This document shows positions 26,344 to 35,773 of a stretch of 64,000 bases of DNA, piece by piece. The stretch's first letter is position 1. Each line of letters opens with the position of its first letter. A program made the translations under genes and the position numbers. The notes beneath the pieces were generated by a model. That model saw only the letters and a list, made by a program, of their open reading frames with translations, had not been told where the DNA came from and searched no databases. Source of the stretch: Algoriphagus faecimaris (GTDB lineage Bacteria; Bacteroidota; Bacteroidia; Cytophagales; Cyclobacteriaceae); contig NZ_FNAC01000021.1 of NCBI RefSeq assembly GCF_900101705.1, positions 1 through 64,000 of the forward strand, read 5' to 3'.

Positions 26344-27369
26344 TTAGATGGTTTTTTGTGATGATTTTCTAGGGACCAAAGTGGTGTCGAGGACAATGGA
26401 AATCGGGTCATCAGAAGCAAGTCCGTCGAGCTGATCGAGAAGATGGCTTACTGCAAGTTTTCCCATTTCATATCCAGGTTGAGATACAGTCGTCAGTGGA
26501 GGCTCTACGACCGCTGAGGTGGGGTTGTTGGTAAATCCAGCTAGGGCAAATTCTTCAGGGACTTTTACCCCTTTTGATTTCCAGTATGTCAGTACATCGA
26601 CTGCTACGGGGTCGATCATACAAAAAACTCCGTCAGGTTTAGGCTCCATCATGAGAATTTCCTGTGCGACTCTAATATTTCCTTCCTCTGTCAAATCTGA
26701 TATTTTGATCAATTCGGGGTTCTCTTTTATGCCATATTCATCCAAAGCTTTGAGATAACCTTCTTTTCGTTTTTTAGAAATATAAAGATCCTCAGGACCT
26801 GAAACGTAGACAATATTTCTACAGCCCATTTCCAAAAGATGATGGGTAACCTGATACGCTCCCCCGGCATCATTAAAGGTTACTTTGGAAACGGGGATCT
26901 CCTCATGTACTCGGTCAAAAAGCACAAAAGGGATTTCCCTGCTGTACAATTCATACAGATGCTCGTAATGATTGGTTTCTCGACTTAGCGAAATGAGTAA
27001 AGCATCTACCTGAGATGCCACCAAGGTCTTAATATTGGCAATCTCCTGATCAATGGATTCATTAGATTGACAAATCATAACATTGTAGCCGCGCTTGTTG
27101 GCGTGGTCCTGAATGCCGCTGATGCAAGAAGCAAAGAAATGGGAGGTGATTTCAGGAACGATGACACCCAGGGTTTTGGTTCGACTGATTCGGAGACTTT
27201 GGGCCAGCAGATTGGGCTGATAATTCATCTCCTTGGCCATCTCTACTATTTTACGCTTCGTCTCAGGGTGGAGCTCTGGAGAATCTTTCAATGCACGGGA
27301 AATCGTGGAAACTGATACGCCCAGTTTTTTAGCAATTTCCTTCATGGTGACCTGATGCCCTTTCTTCAT
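26344..27369 (-). CDS. LacI-family transcriptional regulator, likely of galactose genes
   Basis: 341 residues. The N-terminal helix-turn-helix and hinge read TMKEIAKKLGVSVSTISRAL and NYQPNLLAQSL. The C-terminal periplasmic-binding-protein-like sensor domain (about 65-335) includes RTKTLGVIVPEI and PDGVFCMIDPVAVDVL. LacI regulators respond to sugars or sugar phosphates and bind CG-centred palindromes. Being directly upstream of galK in one operon suggests galactose or a galactoside as effector and autoregulation. A shorter start at the Met of MKEIAKK is possible. Confidence 0.92.
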   Translation of the reverse strand: MKKGHQVTMKEIAKKLGVSVSTISRALKDSPELHPETKRKIVEMAKEMNYQPNLLAQSLRISRTKTLGVIVPEITSHFFASCISGIQDHANKRGYNVMICQSNESIDQEIANIKTLVASQVDALLISLSRETNHYEHLYELYSREIPFVLFDRVHEEIPVSKVTFNDAGGAYQVTHHLLEMGCRNIVYVSGPEDLYISKKRKEGYLKALDEYGIKENPELIKISDLTEEGNIRVAQEILMMEPKPDGVFCMIDPVAVDVLTYWKSKGVKVPEEFALAGFTNNPTSAVVEPPLTTVSQPGYEMGKLAVSHLLDQLDGLASDDPISIVLDTTLVPRKSSQKTI

Positions 27370-27458
27370 GATTTTTTCAATTACAGTGAAGATTTATTTT
27401 CAAATTGATAATCGCAAGCCTCACTTTTTGTTTGAAATGCAATTAAATATGAAAATTT

Positions 27459-28433
27459 TTATTCCTGATATACTGTAAATAAAACAGTTTCTCCGACAGC
27501 TTGCAAGGATCGGCGGTCAATCAGTTCCATATTATCCATATGTGTGTGATGATATCGCCCAAATCCAAGGTCAGGTGAAAACTCAATAATGTCAATCATA
27601 GGAATACCTGCATCCCGATTGACAAAGAAATGGTCATCGATGATTTCTGGAGAATCCTTATATATAAAATAATCGGAGTGACCGAGTTGATTGGCATTGT
27701 CCCATACTTTTTTGACAATCCCGGAAGCGAAATTTCTTGAATATCCCTCTCTGTAGAATCGAGCGCCTTTAGCTCCCACCAAATCCACCAAAATCCCATA
27801 ATACGCCGTATAATTCGGAATATGCTTGTTTTTGGACCAATGCTGAGAACCAAGACACCACCAAATTCGGGAGTTATCTCTGACTCGAGCATTTTCTGGT
27901 TCTCCGTCGTCTTCGCCATCAAAAAGAATAATGTCTATCCCTACATCCGGTTTGATATTTTGCGAACCAATTACACGTGCGATTTCCATCATTACTCCTA
28001 CACCGGATCCCCCATCATTGGCCCCATCGATGGGTTCGTCGATCCGCTCGGTATCTTTGTCGGCTATTCTTCTCGTATCCCAGTGGGCTGCCAAAAGTAT
28101 CCTTTTACTTGCCTGTGGATTATAGCTCGCTATAATATTACTTAAGTCCCAATTGAGACCATCGTAAGTTTTGGTTTGGAAGTCTTGGGTTTGAACTTCC
28201 CAGTTCCATTTTTCCAACTGGGAAATAATCCAGTCTTTCGTATCCTGATGCCCTTGGGTGCCCGGAACTCTTGGTCCGAAAGCTACTTGTTGTTGGACAA
28301 AGGCATAGGCTGAGTCTGCCTTGAATTCAGGAAAAGGTTTGATTTCTATTTCGGGAGATTCAGAGGTTTTTTCTCCTGAGCAAGCCCAAAAAAGAACAAT
28401 CAAAAGCAGCAAGCCAAAAGCACTATTCTTCAT
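27459..28433 (-). CDS. M28-family lipoprotein, glutaminyl-peptide cyclotransferase-like
   Basis: 324 residues with a signal peptide and lipobox (FWACS). The zinc-peptidase fold shows LLAAHWDTR, the Asp of GANDGGSGVGVMMEIARV, LFDGEDDGEPEN, and a late His in RYHHTHMDNM. The DGEDDGE and WCLGSQHWSK features are those of glutaminyl cyclase-like M28 proteins, which convert N-terminal Gln to pyroglutamate in the periplasm of Bacteroidota. A plain aminopeptidase is the alternative. Its start overlaps the cysS 3' end by 11 bp, so it is translated from the cysS transcript. Confidence 0.87.
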   Translation of the reverse strand: MKNSAFGLLLLIVLFWACSGEKTSESPEIEIKPFPEFKADSAYAFVQQQVAFGPRVPGTQGHQDTKDWIISQLEKWNWEVQTQDFQTKTYDGLNWDLSNIIASYNPQASKRILLAAHWDTRRIADKDTERIDEPIDGANDGGSGVGVMMEIARVIGSQNIKPDVGIDIILFDGEDDGEPENARVRDNSRIWWCLGSQHWSKNKHIPNYTAYYGILVDLVGAKGARFYREGYSRNFASGIVKKVWDNANQLGHSDYFIYKDSPEIIDDHFFVNRDAGIPMIDIIEFSPDLGFGRYHHTHMDNMELIDRRSLQAVGETVLFTVYQE

Positions 28434-29916
28434 AAGCCCAGTCTATTTTATCTTTCATGTCCTTTACTACAAATCCCATCTCCTTCAAGCCAGCCCTGAT
28501 TTCATCCACTTTGACATAATTTCTGGCAGTTTTGGCTTCAGCATAGAGCTTTAGCATCAGATCGAGCATCTCATTTTGGACATCGTTTTTCTCCTCTACC
28601 AATCCTAAAATATCGGTCACAAAGGTGATGTAAGTATTCTTTAGCTTTCCAAAAACATCTTGACCCAAGGCCGCCGATTTAAGCTGACCTGTGAAAATAG
28701 AGTTGATTTTTTTTAGGAGATTAAACAAATGACCGATTGCTTGTGCGGTATTGAAGTCATCGTCCATAGCTCGATAAGCATTGCTGATACCAGACTCGAT
28801 TTGCTCAATTTGAGTCTGATCCAGTTCTACCGATTGATCTTCTTGATAATCCAAAGCTTTTGCAATGCGAAGTCCATTGATAATCTTCTTATAACCTTTT
28901 TGTGCGGCTTTCAAGGCTTCATTGGAAAAGTCCAAAGTGGATCGGTAATGGGCTGTCAGCATAAAATAACGGATGGTCATGGGGCTGTAAGCCTGCTCCA
29001 ACAGATCATGCTTTCCGGTGAATAGCTCTTGGAGCGTAATGAAATTGCCCAATGATTTACCCATCTTCTGTCCATTGATGGTGATCATGTTATTGTGCAT
29101 CCAGTATTTGGCGGGGTCTTGATGATTGCAGGCATTCCCTTGGGCAATTTCACATTCATGATGGGGAAACATTAAATCCATACCTCCTCCGTGAATATCA
29201 AATTGATTGCCCAGATACTTGGAGCTCATGGCTGTACACTCAAGGTGCCAGCCGGGAAAGCCCATCCCCCAAGGAGAATTCCACTTCATCAAGTGTTCTG
29301 GAGCCGCCTTTTTCCAGAGGGCAAAGTCAGCAGCATTTCGCTTTTCACCCTGACCGTCAAGATCACGGGTGCCGCTCATTAGGTCTTCGAGAACCCTACC
29401 GGAGAGTTTTCCATATTTGTAGGATTCGTTGTACTTGAGTACATCAAAGTAAACCGAGCCATCTACTTCATAGGCTAGTCCTTCGGCTAGAATAGCTTCT
29501 ACTAATGCGATTTGCTCCGGAATATGGCCGGTAGCGCGGGGCTCGATGCTGGGTTTCCAAGTATTGAGTAGAGCCATATCTCGATGGTAGGTGTCCGTGT
29601 ATTGCTGGGCTACTTCCATGGGTTCGAGCTGCTCGAGTTTGGCTTTTTTAGCGATTTTGTCCTCGCCCTCATCAGCATCTCCAGTAAGGTGCCCCACATC
29701 GGTAATGTTTCGGACATAGCGGACGCGGAAGCCAAGATGGGTCAAGTATCGATTGACCGTGTCAAAGGTGACAGCCGGTCGACCGTGCCCCAAATGAGCA
29801 TCTCCATAGACCGTGGGCCCACAGACATACATGCCGACAAATGGTGGGTTGATGGCTTGAAATTCTTCCTTTTCCCGCGATAGGGTATTGTAAAGTTTGA
29901 GGTTTTGCGACTTCAT
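28423..29916 (-). CDS. cysS: Cysteine-tRNA ligase
   Basis: 497 residues, class I synthetase. The zinc/cysteine-site start [18 protein letters not shown] contains the HIGH-type motif (HLGH). Zinc ligands recur in [14 protein letters not shown] and HHECEIAQ, and the KMSKS loop reads KMGKS. It charges tRNA-Cys in the cytosol. The C-terminal helical domain is present, so it is full length. The M28 peptidase gene overlaps its end by 11 bp. A -7-like box (TACTTTTG on the minus strand, 29931-29924) lies very close to the start. Confidence 0.96.
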   Translation of the reverse strand: MKSQNLKLYNTLSREKEEFQAINPPFVGMYVCGPTVYGDAHLGHGRPAVTFDTVNRYLTHLGFRVRYVRNITDVGHLTGDADEGEDKIAKKAKLEQLEPMEVAQQYTDTYHRDMALLNTWKPSIEPRATGHIPEQIALVEAILAEGLAYEVDGSVYFDVLKYNESYKYGKLSGRVLEDLMSGTRDLDGQGEKRNAADFALWKKAAPEHLMKWNSPWGMGFPGWHLECTAMSSKYLGNQFDIHGGGMDLMFPHHECEIAQGNACNHQDPAKYWMHNNMITINGQKMGKSLGNFITLQELFTGKHDLLEQAYSPMTIRYFMLTAHYRSTLDFSNEALKAAQKGYKKIINGLRIAKALDYQEDQSVELDQTQIEQIESGISNAYRAMDDDFNTAQAIGHLFNLLKKINSIFTGQLKSAALGQDVFGKLKNTYITFVTDILGLVEEKNDVQNEMLDLMLKLYAEAKTARNYVKVDEIRAGLKEMGFVVKDMKDKIDWAYEE

Positions 29917-29934
29917 AAGTCTTCAAAAGTACTA

Positions 29935-29958
29935 ATTACGAATGACGAAATACGATTT
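29935..29958. repeat. Degenerate TTACGAAT-type spacer repeat
   Basis: A short run of near-repeats (attacgaatgacgaaatacg) lies upstream of cysS. Similar runs occur at 3874-3889 and 54384-54408, always between genes. They look like the degenerate intergenic repeats common in this phylum. No function is known to me. Confidence 0.35.
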
Positions 29959-30091
29959 GTGGACAATCTGGTTTCAACGAATTCGCAAAATAGGACGAAA
30001 ATAGGGGAGATGGAAGTTTGAAACTGAGGATGCTGCCAATTTTGATCAAATTGTGTGGGGTAATTTCAGAGAAAATTAAGAGTCCAAGGCC

Positions 30092-30862
30092 TTACTCTTG
30101 ATATTGGTAAATAGTCGAAAAGTGTTCCTGAAAACCAAATTCTGGATATCGTTCCAGCTCCTTGATCAACCTGCCCTGAGCATCATAGCTGTACTCAAAC
30201 ATGGGGGTCAACTCACCATCTGGGGCTGTGGGAATTGATTTGTAGATCAATTTTTCTGCCTCATCATAGACATAGTGCCAATCTCGAATAGGGGATTCTG
30301 GCTGTGTGAAAACCATCCATACTTGGCGCTGGATGCGGTTTTGATCATCATAAAAGAATTGATATCCCTCCTGAAAAGAAATCTGCGGACCGAAAATTAT
30401 CTTTTCCATTTGATCTTGCTCGTTGTACTCGTAGTTGAAATAAATTGTGTTACCCCGCTTTTGTTGGATTAATTTATCTGAGGAGTCATAGTGGAAGGTA
30501 AAAACATCTCCAAAAATATATTTTTCTCCGTCAAATGGAAATACCTCTTTTTTGAGCAGCCGATTATTCTCGTAAGTATACAGTACAAGGCTAGAAGTGT
30601 CCGAAGACGGGTTATTTAGGTAGATATCAAATAAGTCCTTGCCGGAAGCATCGTAATATTTGTCATGAATGGAAATTAGGCTACTTCCTTGATATTTGGT
30701 AATGCGAGTTGCCTTACTATCAAAATTGACCGCTAATTTCTGAAGTTGGGAAACAGAGATTTCGGGAAGGATTTCTACGAATTCTTCTGGTTCCTCTTCT
30801 CCGGTGATAGAGCAAGAACAAAGCACTAGTAAAAAGAGAAGGTAAAGTTGTTGTGTTTTCAT
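30092..30862 (-). CDS. Lipoprotein with RHS/YD-like repeats, unknown function
   Basis: 256 residues. Signal peptide with lipobox CSCS (LLVLCSC). The mature part has several beta-hairpin units of the form YxYdxxxrlixke: TFHYDSSDKLIQQKRG, YFNYEYNEQDQMEKI, YVYDEAEKLIYKSI and YSYDAQGRLIKELE. These are YD-type repeats as seen in many short Bacteroidota surface lipoproteins, far smaller than true Rhs toxins. No toxin tip domain or partner gene. Role unknown. It is transcribed alone, downstream of the purH terminator region. Confidence 0.75.
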   Translation of the reverse strand: MKTQQLYLLFLLVLCSCSITGEEEPEEFVEILPEISVSQLQKLAVNFDSKATRITKYQGSSLISIHDKYYDASGKDLFDIYLNNPSSDTSSLVLYTYENNRLLKKEVFPFDGEKYIFGDVFTFHYDSSDKLIQQKRGNTIYFNYEYNEQDQMEKIIFGPQISFQEGYQFFYDDQNRIQRQVWMVFTQPESPIRDWHYVYDEAEKLIYKSIPTAPDGELTPMFEYSYDAQGRLIKELERYPEFGFQEHFSTIYQYQE

Positions 30863-30984
30863 TTGATTTCCTGAAAGACAAGGCAGTGAATAAAAATAAT
30901 GAAATCAGATCAAAAACGATCACTCTGTTAAAAAAGTATAGAAGGATGATTTTACAGTCCCGATTTATCCAGTTTTTCCAAAAA

Positions 30985-31017
30985 AAAACCTCCGATCCCA
31001 ATGGAACCGGAGGTTTT
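30985..31017 (-). terminator. Terminator of purH
   Basis: AAAACCTCCG at 30985-30994 pairs with CGGAGGTTTT at 31008-31017, followed on the minus strand by an A/T-rich run. It sits 54 bp after the purH stop. Confidence 0.8.
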
Positions 31018-31070
31018 TGAAATTATGAGATAAAACCTTCGAGGTTATTGAAACCTCAAAGGTCAGTCAA

Positions 31071-32597
31071 TCAGTGCTTAAAGTGTCTCACACCCGTCAT
31101 GACCATGCTCATGCCATGGGCATCGCAATAGTCAATACTGTCCTGATCTTTGATCGACCCACCCGGCTGAACGACCGAGGTGATTCCTTCTTGATCAGCA
31201 ATTTCTACACAGTCAGGAAAGGGGAAGAATGCATCGGATGCCATGACGGCACCTTTCAAGTCAAAGCCAAATTCCTTGGCCTTGATAATCGCCTGCTTCA
31301 AGGCATCCACTCGGGAAGTCTGTCCTACGCCGGAGGCAAACAATTGGTTGTCGTTGCTTAATACGATTGTGTTGGACTTGGTATGCTTACAGACTTTGGC
31401 AGCGAAGACCAAAGCATCCATTTCTTTTTCGCTTGGAGCTTTTTTGGTGGCTACTTTGAAATCTTCTTTGGTTTCGGTAGCCAAATCTTTATCCTGCTCG
31501 ATCACTCCGTTTAATAGGGTTTTGATCATTTTAGTACCTGGCAAGGCCATTTTCTGGCGAAGCAGGATTCTGTTCTTTTTACCTTTCAAAACCTCCAAAG
31601 CTTCTTCGGTAAAATCCGGTGCAATCAACACTTCGAAAAACAAAGAATGCATCTCTTCGGCAGCAGCTTTGTCTACTGTTTGATTGGTTACCAAAACTCC
31701 CCCAAATGCAGAAAGCGTATCTGCGGCAAATGCTTTTTGATAGGCTTCTTTTACCGAATCAGCTGTAGCACAGCCACAAGCATTAGTATGCTTCAGAATC
31801 GCAAAAGCGGTCTGATCTGGAAACTCGGCAATAAGATTAACAGCCGCATCCACATCCACCAGATTATTATAGGAAAGTTCCTTGCCATTCAATTGGTCAA
31901 AAAGCCCTTGCAAGTCCCCGTAGAAATGTGCAGACTGATGGGGGTTTTCTCCATAGCGAAGCGCTTTGGCTCTGCTTTCCGAAACTTTCAGTGCAGGGAT
32001 ACTTTCTGCCTGATTGAAGTAGTTGAAAATATGGGTATCGTAATTGGAAGAAACTTGGAAAGCCTGTGCGGCGAAGTATCTTCTATCTTCCAAAGTAGTA
32101 CCGCCATCCTGTGCTTCCAATTTAGCCTCTAATTCCGCATACTGATTTTTGGAAGCGATGATGGTGACATCTTTGAAGTTTTTGGCAGCGGCACGGATCA
32201 AAGAAATCCCTCCGATATCAATTTTCTCAATGATCTCAGCCTCTGAAGCCCCAGAGGCAACTGTTTCCTCAAAAGGATATAAATCCACAATCACCAAGTC
32301 AATGGCCGGAATATCAAATTCAGCTGCCTGAGATACATCTCCTTCATTTTCTCTTCGGTAAAGAATTCCTCCAAAAACTTTGGGATGAAGGGTTTTGACT
32401 CTTCCTCCAAAAATGGAAGGATAAGAAGTCAATTCTTCTACTGGGATGACTTCAGCACCTTGTTCTTCGATGAATTTTTGGGTGCCTCCGGTGGAATAAA
32501 TTTTTACCCCGTGCTTTTTAAGCAAGGCGATGATAGGTTCGAGATTGTCTTTGTAAAAGACTGATACTAGGGCAGATTGAATTTTTTTGACAGCCAT
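31071..32597 (-). CDS. purH: Bifunctional AICAR formyltransferase / IMP cyclohydrolase
   Basis: 508 residues with start at MAVKKIQSALVSVFYKDN; the longer frame up to 32675 adds a non-family leader and would include the promoter. The N-terminal MGS-like IMP cyclohydrolase domain (about 1-195; KIYSTGGTQKFIEE) is followed by the AICAR transformylase domain with the Lys-His pair in FAILKHTNACGCATA. It performs the last two steps of IMP synthesis. purN lies upstream on the same strand with a 111-bp gap, and a promoter-like site precedes purH. Confidence 0.95.
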   Translation of the reverse strand: MAVKKIQSALVSVFYKDNLEPIIALLKKHGVKIYSTGGTQKFIEEQGAEVIPVEELTSYPSIFGGRVKTLHPKVFGGILYRRENEGDVSQAAEFDIPAIDLVIVDLYPFEETVASGASEAEIIEKIDIGGISLIRAAAKNFKDVTIIASKNQYAELEAKLEAQDGGTTLEDRRYFAAQAFQVSSNYDTHIFNYFNQAESIPALKVSESRAKALRYGENPHQSAHFYGDLQGLFDQLNGKELSYNNLVDVDAAVNLIAEFPDQTAFAILKHTNACGCATADSVKEAYQKAFAADTLSAFGGVLVTNQTVDKAAAEEMHSLFFEVLIAPDFTEEALEVLKGKKNRILLRQKMALPGTKMIKTLLNGVIEQDKDLATETKEDFKVATKKAPSEKEMDALVFAAKVCKHTKSNTIVLSNDNQLFASGVGQTSRVDALKQAIIKAKEFGFDLKGAVMASDAFFPFPDCVEIADQEGITSVVQPGGSIKDQDSIDYCDAHGMSMVMTGVRHFKH

Positions 32598-32633
32598 TAT
32601 TGGAATGGATTGGTGTGAAGTTCTAAGAAGGTG

Positions 32634-32667
32634 CAAAGGTAGGAAAAATGACTCGAAGCGCCTCAAA
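32634..32667 (-). promoter_or_regulatory. Promoter-like site before purH
   Basis: On the minus strand, TTTG (32667-32664) and TACCTTTG (32641-32634) are separated by 22 bp, slightly more than the usual 19-21. The -7 box is a perfect TAnnTTTG and lies 37 bp before the purH start. Confidence 0.5.
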
Positions 32668-32708
32668 TTATCCACACAAGTAACTGCCTAGAAATGGGAA
32701 TGAGATTT

Positions 32709-33266
32709 TTAAATCATACTCTCGATCACCTCTGGAAAATACCTGTGCTCCAGTGCATGGACTTTATTTGCAATATCCTCCGGACTATCCTCCGGCAAAA
32801 TTGGTGTAGCTGCCTGAAAAATTATTCTTCCCTCATCGTAATTCTCATTCACCAAATGAATTGTAATCCCAGTTTGGGTATCTCCTGCGGCCTTTACGGC
32901 CTCGTGAACTTTCATACCATACATTCCCTTGCCACCATAATTCGGCAAAAGGGCAGGATGAATATTGACCATTCTGTCGGGAAAAGCTCGGATCAATGCT
33001 ACCGGTATTTTTAATAAAAAACCCGCGAGAATCACCCAGTCGATTTTTTCGGACTGAAGCTTCCGGAGCAAGTCTCCGTCTTCCATTTCCTTTTTTGTAA
33101 AAGTAAAAGTGGGTACGCTAAATTTTTTGGCTCGCTCAAGCACGAAAGCATCCGATTTATTGGAAGCGATCAGAGCAACTTTTCCCTTAGGAGAATTTCG
33201 GAAATATTCCATGATTTTTTCGGCATTGGAGCCGCTGCCGGAAGCTAGAATTGCGAGTCGTTTCAA
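32709..33266 (-). CDS. purN: Phosphoribosylglycinamide formyltransferase
   Basis: 185 residues. The phosphate loop is LASGSGSNAEKIMEYF. The catalytic region reads VNIHPALLPNYGGKGMYG with the conserved Asn and His, and the catalytic Asp lies in VNENYDEGRIIFQ. It transfers formyl from 10-formyl-THF to GAR, step three of purine synthesis. purH follows on the same strand, a frequent pairing in Bacteroidota. Confidence 0.94.
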   Translation of the reverse strand: MKRLAILASGSGSNAEKIMEYFRNSPKGKVALIASNKSDAFVLERAKKFSVPTFTFTKKEMEDGDLLRKLQSEKIDWVILAGFLLKIPVALIRAFPDRMVNIHPALLPNYGGKGMYGMKVHEAVKAAGDTQTGITIHLVNENYDEGRIIFQAATPILPEDSPEDIANKVHALEHRYFPEVIESMI

Positions 33267-33373
33267 GGGATATTTTCAGTTTCTTAATTGGCGAAAATAA
33301 GAAAAATCAGGCAAGCTCATGTTTTCTTTTATGTTAATAAAAAGATTTGTTTTTCTTTTTGATGGCGGTCAAA

Positions 33374-34615
33374 TCAGCCTCTGATTTGTCCATTTCCTCG
33401 GATCAACCATTTGTAACTGCACAGTTCTCGCAATCCCATCGGGCCACGGGCATGGAGCTTCTGAGTGCTGATTCCGATCTCAGCACCGAGTCCAAACTGT
33501 GCCCCATCGGTAAAGGCAGTAGAGGAATTTGCATACACTGCAGCAGCATCCACTTCCAGTAAGAATCGGTCGATCACGCCTTGATTTTCTGCTATGACGG
33601 CTTCGGAATGTTTGGATGAATAGCGGGAAATATGATCCAATGCTTCCTCCAGAATTTTTACGGTTTTGATGGAAAGCCTAAGGCTTAGAAATTCAGTCCC
33701 AAAGTGATCTGCAGTAGCTAGGGAGATTTCTGGGTGGGATTTCAATACCTCGAAAGCTACTGAGTCTGCAAAAATTTCAACTCCTGCCTCAAGTAAGGGC
33801 GAAATGAGTTGCTCCAAATTCGGCAAATGAGCTGAATGAATAATCAGGCAATCCAAGGAATTACAAACACTAGGCCGGCGGGTTTTGGCATTGAGGAGGA
33901 TGGCTTGGGCTTTTTCTAAATCCGCGGACTCGTCGACATAAGTATGTACGATCCCAGCCCCGGTTTCGATGACAGGAACTTTGGCATTTTGCCGTACAAA
34001 ATCAATCAACCCCTGAGATCCTCTAGGAATGATGACATCTACAACATCTACTGCCTCCAAAAGGGCTTTGGTAGCCTCCCGATCCGGAGGAAGCAGAAGG
34101 AAAGCCTGTTCTGGAAATTCAAACTCCCTCAAGACCTGATGAATGAGCTGAATGATGGCTCTGTTAGAAAACTCAGCGTCCGAACCTCCCTTTAGAATCA
34201 GTCCATTGCCTGATTTTAGTGCCAATGAAAAGACATCGAGTGTGACATTGGGCCGGGCCTCATAAATGACTCCCAAGACACCTAGCGGCACGGTGATTTT
34301 CTCGAGATAGAGCCCATTGGAAAGGACTTTTTCTTCGAGACGAATTCCCAAAGGATTAGGAAGTTGTCCTACAGCACGAATCTCATCAGCGATACCTCGG
34401 ATGCGCTGCTCCGTCAAAGCCAAGCGATCATACATGGGATTATCTACATCCATGCGATCCAGGTCTTTTTGATTTTCCTCAAGCAAGTACCAGGTTTTTT
34501 CCTCCAGTAGTTCCGCCAAACGAGCCAATACCTCCCCAATCTGATCTTCGCTGACTCGAATGAGTTTCCGGGCAGCTTCCTTGGTCCGCTTAAAGAGTTG
34601 ACTATAGTTATTCAT
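33374..34615 (-). CDS. proA: Gamma-glutamyl phosphate reductase
   Basis: 413 residues from the ATG at 34615. This start overlaps the proB stop by 8 bp and gives the usual MNNYSQLFKRTKEAARKL N-terminus; the open frame up to 34738 lies inside proB. The aldehyde-dehydrogenase-like fold shows VIYEARPNVTLDVFSLALKS, LILKGGSDAEFSN and the catalytic Cys in RPSVCNSLDCLI. It reduces glutamyl-5-phosphate to the semialdehyde for proline synthesis. Translation is likely coupled to proB. Confidence 0.95.
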   Translation of the reverse strand: MNNYSQLFKRTKEAARKLIRVSEDQIGEVLARLAELLEEKTWYLLEENQKDLDRMDVDNPMYDRLALTEQRIRGIADEIRAVGQLPNPLGIRLEEKVLSNGLYLEKITVPLGVLGVIYEARPNVTLDVFSLALKSGNGLILKGGSDAEFSNRAIIQLIHQVLREFEFPEQAFLLLPPDREATKALLEAVDVVDVIIPRGSQGLIDFVRQNAKVPVIETGAGIVHTYVDESADLEKAQAILLNAKTRRPSVCNSLDCLIIHSAHLPNLEQLISPLLEAGVEIFADSVAFEVLKSHPEISLATADHFGTEFLSLRLSIKTVKILEEALDHISRYSSKHSEAVIAENQGVIDRFLLEVDAAAVYANSSTAFTDGAQFGLGAEIGISTQKLHARGPMGLRELCSYKWLIRGNGQIRG

Positions 34616-35690
34616 GATCGAATAGGTAAAGGTAATTGTAGTGAATGAGGGCTTTTTGCTGGCGCTCTCCGATTTTTTCCAAGGCAGATTTAGAAGAATA
34701 TTCAGCCCTGCCAAGTCCGATTTTTTCGCCCTTTTCATCGCGAATCAGTAGAATGTCTCCTTTGGAAAACTCGCCTTCGATTCGAAAAATCCCAATAGGG
34801 AGAAGACTTCGGATTACCGTAGAGGTGAGCGACTCTTTTGCTCCTGAATTGATAAAAACTTCTCCCTTGTAATAGTGACTCCCATGGGCCAACCATTTCT
34901 TGGGCGCTTGTTTCTGTTTTTTGGGCTCAAACCAAGTGCAGCGCAAACTCTTATCCAGAAAGGCGTCGAGTACTCCATCCCTTTTTCCATTGGCGATTAG
35001 CACCTGAATCCCCAAATCAGCGGACTTCTTTGCCATAGCATATTTGGTCAGCATGCCTCCCCTGCCAAAGGAGGACTTGCTGGCAGCAATGTATTGGTTG
35101 ATCTCGGGCATATTTGCCTGTATTTTTTCGATGAGTTGGGAGGCGGAGTTTTCTGGATTTCCAGTAAAGATCCCGTCCACGTTACTTAAAATTATCAAGG
35201 TGTCTGCATTGATCATCGCAGCGGTCAGACCGGCAAGTTCGTCATTGTCGGTAAACATCAGCTCGGTGATGGTGACGGTGTCATTTTCATTGACAATGGG
35301 GAGGATATCCTGCTGTAGCAAGGCTTCAATGCAGTTTTTCATATTGAGAAAATGCTTTCGATCTCTGAAATCCTCCTTAGTCACGAGAATCTGCGCGATG
35401 GTTTGCCTGGACTTTTCAAAAAGATGTTGGTATTGGTTGATCAAGTGAATCTGTCCCGTGGAGGCCCAAATCTGTTTTTTGAAAACAGGATTCAGTTTTT
35501 CGGGCAGTATTGCTTTTTGGCGTCCAAAGGCTACAGCCCCTGAACTGACGAGGACAACCTTTTTTCCAGCTTTTTTCAATCGCATCACCTGATCGACAAG
35601 GTGCTCCATTCGGTTGATGTCAGGGAGTCCGTCGGATTGGGTTAGGACATTAGATCCGATTTTGATAACGATTGTTTTGCTAGGAAGCAT
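34608..35690 (-). CDS. proB: Glutamate 5-kinase
   Basis: 360 residues. An amino-acid-kinase domain (about 1-255; IVIKIGSNVLTQ, VSSGAVAFG, NENDTVTITELMFTDNDELA) is followed by a C-terminal PUA domain (about 275-355). It phosphorylates glutamate to start proline synthesis and is normally inhibited by proline. First gene of proB-proA; its end overlaps the proA start by 8 bp. Confidence 0.95.
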   Translation of the reverse strand: MLPSKTIVIKIGSNVLTQSDGLPDINRMEHLVDQVMRLKKAGKKVVLVSSGAVAFGRQKAILPEKLNPVFKKQIWASTGQIHLINQYQHLFEKSRQTIAQILVTKEDFRDRKHFLNMKNCIEALLQQDILPIVNENDTVTITELMFTDNDELAGLTAAMINADTLIILSNVDGIFTGNPENSASQLIEKIQANMPEINQYIAASKSSFGRGGMLTKYAMAKKSADLGIQVLIANGKRDGVLDAFLDKSLRCTWFEPKKQKQAPKKWLAHGSHYYKGEVFINSGAKESLTSTVIRSLLPIGIFRIEGEFSKGDILLIRDEKGEKIGLGRAEYSSKSALEKIGERQQKALIHYNYLYLFDHE

Positions 35691-35773
35691 AAATTTTCAA
35701 ATTATTCTAACAAAAGTAGAATAATGGAATCGTATTTCTAAAAAACAGCCTGTTTCTTTGGTTTTTTATTGAT

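Noticed and set aside
30092-30862. Rhs/contact-dependent toxin
   Set aside because: YD-like repeats are few, the protein is short, there is no toxin tip and no immunity gene.
31243-31683. Plus-strand open frame opposite purH
   Set aside because: It is antisense to a certain gene, low in recognisable motifs, with unlikely composition; treated as a shadow frame.
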